Part shown: in pieces, positions 1 to 8,745 of the stretch
Layout: each line of letters starts with the position of its first letter
Numbering within the stretch: the first letter of the stretch is position 1
Source: Sporofaciens musculi
Lineage (GTDB): Bacteria; Bacillota; Clostridia; Lachnospirales; Lachnospiraceae
Assembly (NCBI RefSeq): GCF_009830285.1
Contig: NZ_WUQX01000003.1
Location: 1-64,000, forward strand
DNA: 64,000 nucleotides
Reading direction: 5' to 3'
The notes under the pieces: generated by a model
Seen by the model: only the letters and a program-made list of their open reading frames with translations
Told to the model about the DNA's origin: nothing
Databases searched by the model: none
Translations under genes and position numbers: made by a program

Positions 1-16
1 GATGAAATATTTTTAG

Positions 17-76
17 AGTCAAAAATATAGTTTTCCCGGACAATATGATGCAGTAAAATATATGGGCTGTTATAAT
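17..76 (+). promoter_or_regulatory. LytTR-type promoter element, copy 1
   Basis: GTCAAAAATA at 18-27 is followed about 20 bases later by GGACAAT at 38-44, and a TATAAT -10 box lies at 71-76. The same two-part element with the same distance to a -10 box recurs at 691-717 and 2899-2925. Spaced direct half-sites upstream of a -10 are what AgrA/ComE-type LytTR regulators bind, and such a regulator is encoded at 790-1513. Control by that regulator is inferred. Confidence 0.5.
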
Positions 77-116
77 GTGTCGTATACAATACGTGGGTTT
101 TATAAAGGAGTAGAAA

Positions 117-425
117 ATGACGAGATACAATAGTATGGAGGTAGAGGTTATTAAATTGGGGCTTCGTGACATCGAAGACCTTGGATTATCAAGCAAGGAT
201 GCATTGGAGAAAAGTGTCGTCTGGCTTAGGGATAAGTATGAGACAACAGGTGATGTAAGGTATCTGGACAAAGCAGTATGGCATATCTATGCTTATCTGG
301 AAATGGGGTATCCATATGAAAGCGGGAAGGCGGAATTTCAGGCTGTATTGGATGCTCTTGGAGAGAAAGAGGAAGAGGTGTTTCCAAAACGAAGCTGGGG
401 TTCCCTTGAAGAAGATGCGGATTAA
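117..425 (+). CDS. hypothetical protein, 102 aa
   Basis: A short acidic, soluble protein with no signal peptide or membrane segment, preceded by AAAGGAG seven bases before the ATG. It is predicted helical, with a tryptophan/tyrosine-rich middle (VWHIYAYLEMGYPY near residues 54-67) and an acidic C terminus. I do not recognise a family. It is the first gene downstream of LytTR element copy 1, so it is probably part of the regulon of the AgrA-like regulator that follows. Its stop overlaps the start of the next small gene, which suggests translational coupling. Confidence 0.6.
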   Translation: MTRYNSMEVEVIKLGLRDIEDLGLSSKDALEKSVVWLRDKYETTGDVRYLDKAVWHIYAYLEMGYPYESGKAEFQAVLDALGEKEEEVFPKRSWGSLEEDAD

Positions 426-666
426 CCAGCTGCTAGGAAAATGGAATCCAGGTTTGCATTCGATGAAAATATCTGATGCGGTGGAAGATATTATAGAAAA
501 AACCCGAAACAGGCAGATTGGAGAATATACATATCATTGTGGAAGGGTGATAAAGCAGGATGGGGAAAATACTTTGTGGGAGAATACCTGTAAGCTCTAT
601 GTCCGGGATGAGGAAGTTGTGTTTCATAATGTAAATAGGGGTAAATATTATATTCTTGCAGAATGA
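415..666 (+). CDS. hypothetical protein, 83 aa
   Basis: The reading frame opens at an ATG overlapping the end of the preceding gene by 11 bases and runs to a TGA at 664-666. The C-terminal half (about residues 38-80) alternates polar and aromatic residues in a beta-rich pattern, including CGRVIKQDGENTLWENTC. No family is recognised. A longer reading from 289 is open but overlaps the upstream gene heavily and lacks a ribosome binding site, so the overlapping start is preferred. The site before the chosen ATG (GAAGAAG) is weak, consistent with coupled translation. Confidence 0.45.
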   Translation: MRINQLLGKWNPGLHSMKISDAVEDIIEKTRNRQIGEYTYHCGRVIKQDGENTLWENTCKLYVRDEEVVFHNVNRGKYYILAE

Positions 667-690
667 AAGCATGGATTTGGGATTTTTCAC

Positions 691-753
691 GGTCAAAAAT
701 GAATTTTAAAGGACAAAGGGATGAAAAAATTTAATTTATGGTATTCTTATAAG
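691..753 (+). promoter_or_regulatory. LytTR-type promoter element, copy 2
   Basis: GGTCAAAAAT at 691-700 and GGACAAAGGG at 711-720 repeat the two half-sites seen at 18-44 and 2899-2925. A TATTCT or TATAAG -10 candidate lies about 31-37 bases downstream. It sits directly before the AgrA-like regulator gene, so the operon is probably autoregulated. Confidence 0.5.
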
Positions 754-789
754 CGTAAGGTGGACGGAATCGACTAGAAAAGAGGGCAA

Positions 790-1513
790 ATGATGAATAT
801 TGCACTTATAGATGATGAGACAGCAATTCTCGAAGATGTCAGAAAGTGTGTTGAGACTGAAATTTTGCCGCAGGATGAGGTGAATCTTTTTTTATACAAG
901 GGCGAAAGACTTTCTTCAGGAGATAGAACAGGGAGATCAGTTTGATATCCTGGTTTCAGACATTGATATGCCGGATATGGGTGGACTGGAGTTGGGGAAA
1001 AGACTGCATGAAGAGGGTGGCGGTCCTTACCTGGTATTCCTGACAGCATATCTTGAATATGCATCGGAGAGTTACATACTAGAGGCGTATCAATATATTC
1101 TCAAAGAAGATATGAAAAAGAGGCTGCCGCCTATCCTTAGACAGTTGATTGACCGTGTGAAGAAGGAGAAACAACAGTTTAGGATGATTGGCACACCGAC
1201 GAGTAAGGTGCGAGTGTATTATCGAGATATGATATACATAGAGAAGGAAAAGGGATCAAAATATATTTGCTACATAACTGAACATGCTATTTATAAAGAA
1301 AGGATCTCATTAAAAAAGCTGAGCGAGAAGCTGGAAAGTGATGAATTTATCTTAATTGAACGAGGATACATTATAAATGTTTCTCATATTGCCAGTATGA
1401 AGGACGGTATGGTCCTGATGGATAATGGAGCAAGAATTTTTGTAAATAGAATCAGCTTCAAGAAAATAAAAGAGCAGATTAGTCTGTATAGGGGAATCTG
1501 TAATGGTTATTAA
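790..1513 (+). pseudogene. AgrA-like LytTR response regulator, frameshifted
   Basis: The N terminus (MMNIALIDDETAILEDV) is a receiver domain with the acidic pair IDDE. The frame stops at 943-945, but the next frame carries the rest of the receiver from about 900, including the phosphoacceptor region LVSDIDMPDMGGLELG. A LytTR DNA-binding domain follows, roughly the last 100 residues, with VYYRDMIYIEKEKG and the ending near ISLYRGICNGY. A single-base indel around 895-905 restores one protein of about 240 residues, the normal AgrA/ComE length. The last 11 bases overlap the kinase gene, forming a two-gene operon. Either the gene is inactivated or this is a sequencing error. Family membership is clear. 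Confidence 0.75.
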
Positions 1514-2809
1514 AGCTCTTCTTATGGGAATTTCTCTTTTTGAAGTGGGGATGTTGTACTGGCTGTTATGCGGGACTGTATTAGAGAAACAGTATTTTTG
1601 TAAAAGAGAATGGGTAATTTTATGTGCGAATATTGTCGGGACAGGTATAGATGTAGGAGGAAATCGCAGTCTGATATTTTTTTCGCAGTTTGCATTTATT
1701 GTATGTGTTGCTGTCACATGTATATGTGTGTTATTGATAAGTGGGCAGTATAAATTTTTAAGAATTATCACAGTTATCTTATATTATGCTTTAGTGGCAT
1801 TGCTGGATTTTTTCGCTGCTTTTGTGAGTATGATAGTATTAAGGCATGAATTTAAAAATGTGGTCTATTTATATGCGAATTCAATAATGGAATGTATCCT
1901 CTTTTTTTGTGTAAGGCTTATCGTTGCATGCTGTGTATATCAGATTGTCAGACTGAAATTTGAGAAAGCATACATACGTGAATTTCAAAATCTGTTATTG
2001 GCGATTACGATTATTATGTGTTTCATGCTAAAGTACTATCAGATAGCAATTGTAAATATGATGTTTGAGGGCAGAGAACAGGAAGCAGGAACAACGGGGC
2101 TGTCTCTTATAGGCGTTTTGTTGATTACACTTTTTACCGGAATCGTGTTCTTGAAGAACAAGACGCTTGAAAAGGAAAAAGAATTGCTGATTATGCGTGA
2201 CACTATGGTGACACAAAAGTATACTGAATTAGAAAAAGCCATGGAAAAGAACCGGCAGTTATCTCATGATCTAAAGAACCATATATTAGTTTTAAAGCAT
2301 TTTAAGATGGAAAGAATTATGAAGGGATAGATAAATATATAGAAGAAATAGAACAGAATTTTTTTGACACAAAGAGAGGAGTATGGACAGGAAACCAGAT
2401 AGCAGATATGCTTCTGGAGCAGAAGCGAACCCTGGCAGAACAAGAAGGTATAACATTTACAATACAGGCAGTACCGATTGCAGAGTGGTTGTTTGATGAT
2501 AGTGACACATGTTCCCTGTTAGGGAATCTTCTTGACAATGCGATTGAGGCATGTATGAGAATGGACGAAAATGCGAATAAATGGATATCTGTAAAGATAG
2601 AGAATCAAAAACAGTTATTATTTATAAAGACAGAAAACTCTGTTAAGGAAGCTCCTGTTATGGAGAAGGGAAGGCTAGTATCTGTGAAAGGGGATAAAAT
2701 GAGACATGGATACGGATTAAAAAATGTGGAGCGGATTTTGAATAAATATGATGGTACGATTGCATATTTAAGTAGAGACAAAGCTTTTCAAATTAAGCTT
2801 TTGATCTAA
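1503..2809 (+). pseudogene. AgrC-like GHKL sensor histidine kinase, frameshifted
   Basis: The N-terminal about 200 residues form six or so hydrophobic segments, as in AgrC/ComD peptide sensors. The dimerisation box LSHDLKNHILVLKHF follows. The frame then stops at 2328-2330, but a shift near 2305-2315 continues with NYEGIDKYIEEIEQNFF and a GHKL ATPase domain: N-box GNLLDNAIEACM and G-box HGYGLKNVERIL. The restored protein is about 434 residues, typical for the family. It would sense an extracellular signal and phosphorylate the LytTR regulator encoded just upstream. No agrB or agrD-like gene is visible nearby. The indel could be biological or technical. Confidence 0.75.
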
Positions 2810-2898
2810 TAAAACAAATATTAGGAGAAATTTTGTTATATTTAGATAGGTGATTATATAATTTCTTAGTCTTGTTAGTGGGAAAAGAAAATTTTGAC

Positions 2899-2956
2899 AG
2901 CCCAAAATGCATTTTTACGGACAATGGGTAGAAATCCTAAGAAAAAATAATATACT
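2899..2956 (+). promoter_or_regulatory. LytTR-type promoter element, copy 3
   Basis: GCCCAAAATGCATTTTTACG at 2900-2919 runs into GGACAATGGG at 2919-2928, matching elements at 18-44 and 691-720. TATACT at 2951-2956 is the -10 candidate, 32 bases from the second half-site. It precedes the secreted DUF4879 gene, so this gene is the likely output of the two-component system. Confidence 0.5.
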
Positions 2957-3006
2957 GGATGTATAAGATATCTTATAAATTAATTTGACACAAAGGAGAC
3001 TAGGAA

Positions 3007-3537
3007 ATGAAAAAATTCAACAAATTAGTATCATTGATGTTGGTAGGAGCTATGATGTTAGGAATGTGTACTACTGCTTATGCAAAGGATGAAAGTAATG
3101 TTAAACAGTATAATAGCATTCAGGAAGTATTAGAAGAAAATGAGTCTATGCAGGATCTTATTCTTTCAGGTGAGAATTTGTCACGTCCGGCAATGGCACC
3201 ATTGACGAGCATGCAGGTTATGTGGGTAAATTCACAAGATGCAGGAGAAGAACATATATCTGCAGGCCAGTATGCAACAAAGTTGGATCATGGTGGAGAT
3301 TGGTTTCAGGTCATAACACTTGAGGTTGGATTTAGTTCTGTGCGTTGGGCAAAGTTTAAACATATGGAAATGTAGTCCACCGATACGGAATATGTTGATC
3401 TAAATGGTGATAATATCATGGACGGAGTATTAAGATTATGGACGATTAATACGAGTTATACAAGTGGTAAATTTGAATATAGTGCGTGGTCTGTTCAAAC
3501 GTCTAAAGAGTTCAGTACATGGATTAATGTTTTATAA
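3007..3537 (+). pseudogene. secreted DUF4879 protein with internal TAG
   Basis: An AAAGGAG site precedes MKKFNKLVSLMLVGAMMLG, a clear Sec signal peptide ending near TTAYA, residues 22-26. The mature part has TSMQVMWVNSQDAG, LDHGGDWFQVITLEVGF and, after an in-frame TAG at 3373-3375, DLNGDNIMDGVLRLW and GKFEYSAWS. These match my memory of the DUF4879 family (small secreted proteins with a DHGG motif and an NGDxxxDG motif). The frame is unchanged across the stop, so this is a nonsense codon and not an indel. The 122-residue product would lack about a third of the domain. It is probably driven by the LytTR system upstream. Its function is unknown. Confidence 0.6.
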
Positions 3538-3555
3538 GTTGGGAGATGGATTTTC

Positions 3556-3951
3556 ATGGAAATAGGTTTTTATACAAATAATTATGTGAATACTTATAAT
3601 AATAAGAGTGTCAAAAACAAAAAGTCATTTGATGGACTGGACATTCTGGGACCGGAAGCGCCAAATGAAGTGAAAGAAGCCTGGAATAAAGCGGAGAAAG
3701 AATGTGGTATAAATGGGTATGGGTATGGGGTGAATTCAGGAGGCAAGCTTACATGCCTTACGAGTCTGTTTGCCATGTCATTGGAGAGCGCTTATAATGG
3801 CGGCGGACGTGATATTCTGGGGACTACTGTGCATTCAGCAAAAACAGCGGTTCAAAAGGCACTTGACAGGTTAGGAATACCTCAGGATAGTAAAGAAAAA
3901 AAAGGAGAAGTTTTTTTACGAATCATTTTTGCGTTATTTAAACTAAGATAA
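3556..3951 (+). CDS. conserved hypothetical protein, 131 aa, C terminus frameshifted
   Basis: The protein starts MEIGFYTNNYVN and contains LDILGPEAPNEVKEAWNKA, then a glycine/tyrosine-rich stretch, then AVQKALDRLGIPQD. It resembles short uncharacterised Firmicute proteins whose usual ending is FYESFLRYLN. That ending is present in the neighbouring frame here (EKFFYESFLRYLN, stop at 3944-3946). The join is the eight-A run at 3896-3903, so one base there probably explains the odd tail of the printed frame. There is no signal peptide. It follows the DUF4879 gene by 18 bases and may be cotranscribed with it. Function is not known. Confidence 0.5.
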   Translation: MEIGFYTNNYVNTYNNKSVKNKKSFDGLDILGPEAPNEVKEAWNKAEKECGINGYGYGVNSGGKLTCLTSLFAMSLESAYNGGGRDILGTTVHSAKTAVQKALDRLGIPQDSKEKKGEVFLRIIFALFKLR

Positions 3952-4034
3952 AAATTAGGATAGTGTAAAACGATTTATGAAAAAATCGAACCTCTTTCCT
4001 TGGTGTTGACCAATTATATTATACTTACAGGAAC

Positions 4035-4091
4035 CCGGTGAAGGCTGAATTAGATGGACTTTCAGCCTTCACCGGCTTTCCGATTTTTTTG
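4035..4091 (+). terminator. rho-independent terminator
   Basis: A perfect 15-base inverted repeat (CCGGTGAAGGCTGAA at 4035-4049, complement at 4061-4075) with an 11-base loop is followed by a T7 run at 4085-4091. It would end the transcript of the LytTR/DUF4879 group. Confidence 0.75.
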
Positions 4092-4202
4092 ATCGCTTAA
4101 GCCAAAGAAGGGGGGATAGGCTAATAACCTCTGTAACCATTGAATTTACTGGGGGAGTCGATTTTGAGCATATAAAGTTTACAGTACCAAAAGTAGTAGA
4201 AA

Positions 4203-5459
4203 GGATTAGACTATAGTTTGATGAAAACAAAGGTAAAAGGAAAAGAAATCCGTGGTTTAAGCTCTTCAGTAATTTACGGTCCAAATGCTGCAGGAAAAAC
4301 AAATATTATAGGTGCAATGGACGTTCTCCGTGCGATTATATTACGAGGAAATATTAGAAATTCTGAAGAAAAATCATCACCAAATCCGGCAGCGGCAGCA
4401 TTGTAGCTGATTCCAAATAATAATGCAATAGAAGGAAAGCCGGTTTGTTTTTCTGTGGAATTTTATGAAGAAGATGCAGGAGATAAGTTTAGAATTCTGT
4501 ATGAATTGGGGATTGATTTAGGAGGATTTCTTGATGAGGAATATCCAAGAGAAATCGTATCAGAAAATCTTTTTGTAAATGGAGAGCCGATTTTTCAGCG
4601 CGCCGATGATCTGTATATCGGAAATATGAAAGCGATTAAAGAGTTCCTTTCGGATGTGACAGAGCAAAATGTGGAAAGTGTAAGTGAGATTGCTAAGAAC
4701 AGTTTAAGTAAAGATGAATTGTTTTTAACAAATGGATTTAAACTTGTTTTCTCACAGAGATTTGAAAAACTAATTGTAGATTGGTTTTCAAATAAATTTA
4801 TGGTAATTTATCGTGCCGACTCTATGCAGCTGATAAAAAAATTTGCTGATCCTAAGAAAAAAGCAATTTATGTGGAAAAGACAACGGATAAAGCAGCGAA
4901 ACTATTTGGAGTTAATTCCAATGCAGTAGGGTATGTCGTAAGGGAAGATGAGTCGGACTCAAAACTGTATTCTGTTTTTCAGGATATGAAGAATAAAAAG
5001 AGTGCGGCTATTGCAGCAGAAATTTTTGAATCTTACGGGACAATCCGCTTTATCAATATGTTTCCATTAGTTATAAAAGCAATTCAGACTGGAGGAACGC
5101 TTGTAGTTGATGAGTTTGATGCATCTATTCACCCAATAGCGTTGATGAGTATTATCAATGTTTTTCATAACGATGACATCAATATCCATCATGCACAGCT
5201 GATTTTCAATACACACAATCCAATCTTTTTGAACTCTAATCTGTTCAGAAGAGATGAAATTAAATTCGTAGAGCGCGATGATGACAGCCATCAAAGTATT
5301 TTGTATGCGTTGTCTGATTTTGGAACAACGGGTGATAGAGGTGTTCGTAAGCATGAGGATTATATGGGCAAATACTTTATCAGCCAATATGGTGCGATTA
5401 AGGATATTGATTTTACACCAATCTTTGAGGAGATTTTGGCCAGAGAAGGTGAGGTGTAG
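4203..5459 (+). pseudogene. AAA ATPase (RloA/OLD-like), 5' truncated with internal TAG
   Basis: Walker A is YGPNAAGKTN (bases about 4276-4305). Walker B is GGTLVVDEFDASIHP, followed by the switch region LIFNTHNP, as in the AAA_15/AAA_21 ATPases of defence modules. The usual first about 35 residues before Walker A are missing: the frame is closed by a TAG at 4197-4199, and only LDYSLMKTKVKG remains. A second in-frame TAG at 4404-4406 interrupts AAAL-LIPNNN. The downstream 334 residues are open. The gene ends three bases before an RloB gene, the standard partner. It is a decayed paralogue of the intact pair at 49356-51291. Alternative TTG/ATG starts at 4218/4221 would give only a fragment. Confidence 0.7.
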
Positions 5460-5461
5460 TT

Positions 5462-6119
5462 ATGGCAAAGAGAAAGCCGACCAATAAATACTATTTTAGT
5501 GTTGTGGGGAAACAGAACAGTGGTATTTGAAATGGCTGCAGGATCGATTAACAATACGGAAGAATCTGTCTGTAAAGTTTCGATTGATTGTCCGGTGAAA
5601 AAGAATCCACTAAAACACGCAAAATCTTTGACTGTTACAAGAAAGATTGAGATATATCATTTCTTTGATTATGAAAGTGATGAGCCTATTCATGTACAGG
5701 GATTCCAAGACGCTATGGATAATATGAAGAAAGCAGAGCAATTAGGTAAGCAGATTAAGTATAAATCGGGATATAGCAATTTCACTTTCGACTTATGGAT
5801 TTTACTGCACATGGCAGATTGCAATACTTCATACGCTCATAGAAAACAGTATATTACACTGATCAATAGAGCCTTTTGTGAGAAATTTGAAAACATGGAT
5901 GAGTACAAACATGAGGGTAATTTCAAACGCTGTTTGAGCAAAATGAATCTTGTTAATGTAATTGACGCTATCAAACGTGCGAGAAATATCATGCAGAGGA
6001 ATCAGGAGAATGGATATACATTACTTCAGTATAAAGGGTATAGATATTATAAAGAAAACCCATCTCTTTCTGCGTGGGAAGCAATAGAGAAGATTTTAAG
6101 TGATTGTAAATTATTATAA
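5462..6119 (+). pseudogene. RloB-like protein, two frameshifts
   Basis: The start MAKRKPTNKYYFSVVG follows the ATPase stop by two bases. One base added in the GGGG run near 5508-5511 restores GETEQWYLKWLQD, the N-terminal motif of RloB proteins. A second indel near 5540 restores INNTEESVCKVSIDC and an open frame to 6119. The conserved later motif FDLWILLHM corresponds to the NPCFEIW region of the intact paralogue at 50626. The restored length of about 218 residues matches the family. RloB is found beside AAA ATPases in abortive-infection-type modules. With both genes damaged this copy is probably inactive. Confidence 0.65.
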
Positions 6120-6130
6120 GCTTATGAAAG

Positions 6131-6159
6131 ACAGCAGAAAGAGAAATCTTCTCTGCTGT
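6131..6159 (+). terminator. imperfect hairpin after the RloB gene
   Basis: ACAGCAGA at 6131-6138 pairs with TCTGCTGT at 6152-6159, 12 bases after the stop, and a short T stretch follows. It is a weak terminator candidate. Confidence 0.4.
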
Positions 6160-6322
6160 TTGTTCATGATTCGTGAATGATTTGACCAAGGTATAGACAT
6201 ATGGAAAAATATCTATTATAATCTATATATATTTAGATTATTTTATAGTGTGAAGCGTATGTTTGGCATACAGGAGAAAAATCCCCAGAAATGGGTTTAT
6301 ATAGATAATACGGGTAAAATGC

Positions 6323-6346
6323 GTCTGGTTTCGGCCAGATTTTTTT
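6323..6346 (+). terminator. leader hairpin with T7 run
   Basis: GTCTGG/CCAGAT form a short stem with loop TTTCGG, directly followed by seven Ts and then ATGGG and an AAAAAGGAGG. It lies in the 490-base gene-free stretch before the large genes at 6611. A similar hairpin, T run and GGAGG arrangement precedes the gene at 62528, so it may be a leader attenuator and not just the end of a transcript. Confidence 0.5.
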
Positions 6347-6444
6347 ATGGGAAAAAGGAGGGAAATAAAGGAGATATTACAACTAAATCAAAAATGCGGA
6401 TTTTTAAAGGAGAATCATGATCCGGGTAACTGTTGAATCGGGAG

Positions 6445-6482
6445 ATATATGGAGCGTATAAGCCATATATTTCCTATTTTTT
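6445..6482 (+). terminator. second leader hairpin with T7 run
   Basis: ATATATGG at 6445-6452 pairs with CCATATAT at 6463-6470 and is followed by TTCCTA and a run of seven Ts. Together with the hairpin at 6323 it gives two terminator-like structures in the leader of the 6611 gene. Confidence 0.45.
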
Positions 6483-6519
6483 TATTCCCGCGGGCATCGG
6501 GCCAGACGGGGGTGGTTGC

Positions 6520-6609
6520 ATGTACATTTACTTAAAGGGCCGGGTTAAGATGATACGGTGTGAAATGGAAAGGCGGACAGCCGCCTGTATAAAGAAATGG
6601 AGGAAATAG
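6520..6609 (+). CDS. possible 29-aa leader peptide
   Basis: A GGGGGTGG precedes an ATG that opens a basic 29-residue frame (MYIYLKGRVKMIRCEMERR and onward) ending with TAG one base before the ATG of the large gene at 6611. The abutting stop and start suggest translational coupling, but no homology is recognised. The frame may be fortuitous. Confidence 0.25.
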   Translation: MYIYLKGRVKMIRCEMERRTAACIKKWRK

Positions 6610-6610
6610 G

Positions 6611-8745
6611 ATGGGGTTATTTACATTAGAAGGTACGATAGCAATCCCATTGCTGCAGCAGATGGAGTCCCTCATTGTAAGAGGGGCTGATGAGAAGAAA
6701 TTCGACACACAGACAGGGTGGAAAAGTCTGTTCGGAGCAGGGGATTTCGAGAGTTCTATGGAAGAACAGTATGGTTTAAATTACCCGGGCGAAGTTCTGG
6801 AACGGTACGAAGAACGCTGCGGAGGCGGTATTGAGCAGGAAAGAGCGCTTGGACTGGCTCTGGCAGAGAACAAGATGCTTTTAGAGGAATCTATGTTTGT
6901 CGGGGCGCAGTATCCGAACTTTATCCGGAAAATAAAAAACCATACAGAGCAGGATTTTTACCTGACTTGTGTTATGTACCTGCTTTCAGAGAAAGTGGAG
7001 GAACAGGGGAAATTCTATCAGAAGATTTTGCAGCATGATTATAAGGAAACGAAAGAAGCTGTATTTGCGGCGTTTGTCCTGCAGGAGCATCCAAAAGCAT
7101 GGGACTTTGTAAAACCGCTTTTTATCCGGTTCCTCGGCAATGGACGGACATTAAGGGCATATGGAAATCATGGACTTTATGCGTGGGTGCTGCAGATGTA
7201 TGCCGATAAGATACAGAAATGCAGAACAAAGGACATGTATGTATTAAAAGCACTGCTGGAATTGTGCAATAAGTTCGTGAAAGAGGGTACACCGGCATGG
7301 GAACATCTCAAGAACGCAGGATATTCCAGACAGGAGCTCATCTATCTGAACCTGATCCTGCGGGGGGCTGTGTGGAGCCTGGAAACGCCGGATAAGAAGT
7401 CTATTACTATAGAACGGATGGCCCTTTTTGGCTTAAAAGAACTGATAAATGCAAAAGAGATTGAAGATCCAGGGCTGCTTCCGTTTTGTGAATCTTTATT
7501 AAAGGATTACGAGTCATATGATATCCATATAGATGGCGCTGAGGGGATACTGAGCAGCCTGATAGGAAATGTACATATCCGGGATCGGCAGATGTACCAG
7601 TATCTATATGGAATCAAAAAAGACAGGCGGCTGCCGGAGGATTGGTTCTACCTGGATTTTTCGGATAAAGAATCCTGTGAGGTATCCAAATGGATGGAGC
7701 AGGAGCAGTTTACCAAATTATTCAGCGTCAGCCTGTATTCACAGGAATCGGTAAATATTGATCTGTGGTTTGATAATTACCAGGGGTATACGGGAAAACG
7801 GTATGAAGAGTTATTCTGGAAAATGCCAGATTTCTATGTTAAGGATGTATTTCGGTTATTAGTAAAACAAAATAAGATAGATATGGTAAAGCTTCTTGAG
7901 GAGTATGCGGAGGATGAGAAACATATGCCAGCGGAAACGCTCAAAAATAAGTGGAGTATTATGAAAGGCCATATAGGTTCGGTTGCCCGCTATTTAACAA
8001 GTCATGAAGTTTATCTTTTTTGGGAAGCATTTGACAGGTATTACGGAATCTGTCAATTGGACGGGTTTTTCGGGTACCGCAATGTTGTGCTGGACGCAGT
8101 GAAGGTGCAGAGTTATGGATACCGTTTTCAGAATATGAAGTTCAAAGAAGAGATATTATCCGTGGAAGACAGGCGAAGCTCTTTGACTGGGTGGAACTGA
8201 TGGTTTACAGGGAGATGCCGCAGGAATATGAAAAATTTCTTTACAACTTTCTTTTGATGTACGGAGTGCGTAAGAACTTTCCGGAGGACAGTGTTTCTCT
8301 GTTTCATTTCATCAAGGAGGATGTTGGCGAATCAGAAAGGAACCGGTTATATCGAGAGTATTTTTCAACGGATGAATGGGAAGCTTTCCGGAAAAAGGAA
8401 AACGAGAGGAGAGAACAGATAAAAAAAGAGCGCCGGCAGGAAGAGCTGCAGACGTTCCGGAAACAGATTTGCGCGGATATCCAGTCATCGCAGGATATGT
8501 ATGGGATTCAGGATGCGATTGCCAGACATTTATCTCGCTTGTATTCTGAAAGGGAAAAAGCAGAGATATGTCTGGAACTGCTTGACAGCTATCTGGAAAA
8601 AGACTGCAAGGTAAAGAAACGCACAGCGGGAAGACTGGCAGACCATATAGTTGACCTGTTTGCCCACGGGGCGCTGGAGTGGAAGACGGTTCAGGAAATT
8701 ATTAATAAGATGGAGGTTGTTGCAGATGAATGTGGAAAAGATTAG
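6611..8745 (+). pseudogene. large uncharacterised protein A, one frameshift
   Basis: The first 515 or so residues are open, then a shift near 8160-8170 continues in another frame as RQAKLFDWVELMVYREMPQ to a TAG at 8743-8745, giving about 711 residues. The protein is soluble, helical and repetitive in character (leucine/tyrosine-rich helices such as DFYLTCVMYLLSEKVEEQG), resembling alpha-solenoid folds. No catalytic motif or known domain is recognised. AAATGGAGGAAATAGG before the ATG is a good ribosome binding site. It is followed by, and overlaps by 20 bases, protein B. The two may have been one polypeptide in other genomes. Confidence 0.5.

Noticed and set aside
790..2809. A complete agr-type quorum-sensing system
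   Set aside because: Only the regulator and sensor are present. I found no agrB-like membrane protease or agrD-like peptide within the window around them.
4100..4200. A serine-recombinase C terminus (VTIEFTGGVDFEHIKFTVPK)
   Set aside because: The open stretch is about 30 residues, stops at once and has no decisive motif. It could be any beta-rich tail.
4069..4302. A minus-strand gene before the decayed AAA ATPase
   Set aside because: No ribosome binding site or homology. It runs antisense to the Walker A region and the terminator tail.
3373..4406. Stop-codon recoding (TAG read through)
   Set aside because: Only two clear in-frame TAG cases exist, and many intact genes here end in TAG normally (for example 415-stop neighbours, 6520-6609, 50626-51291).
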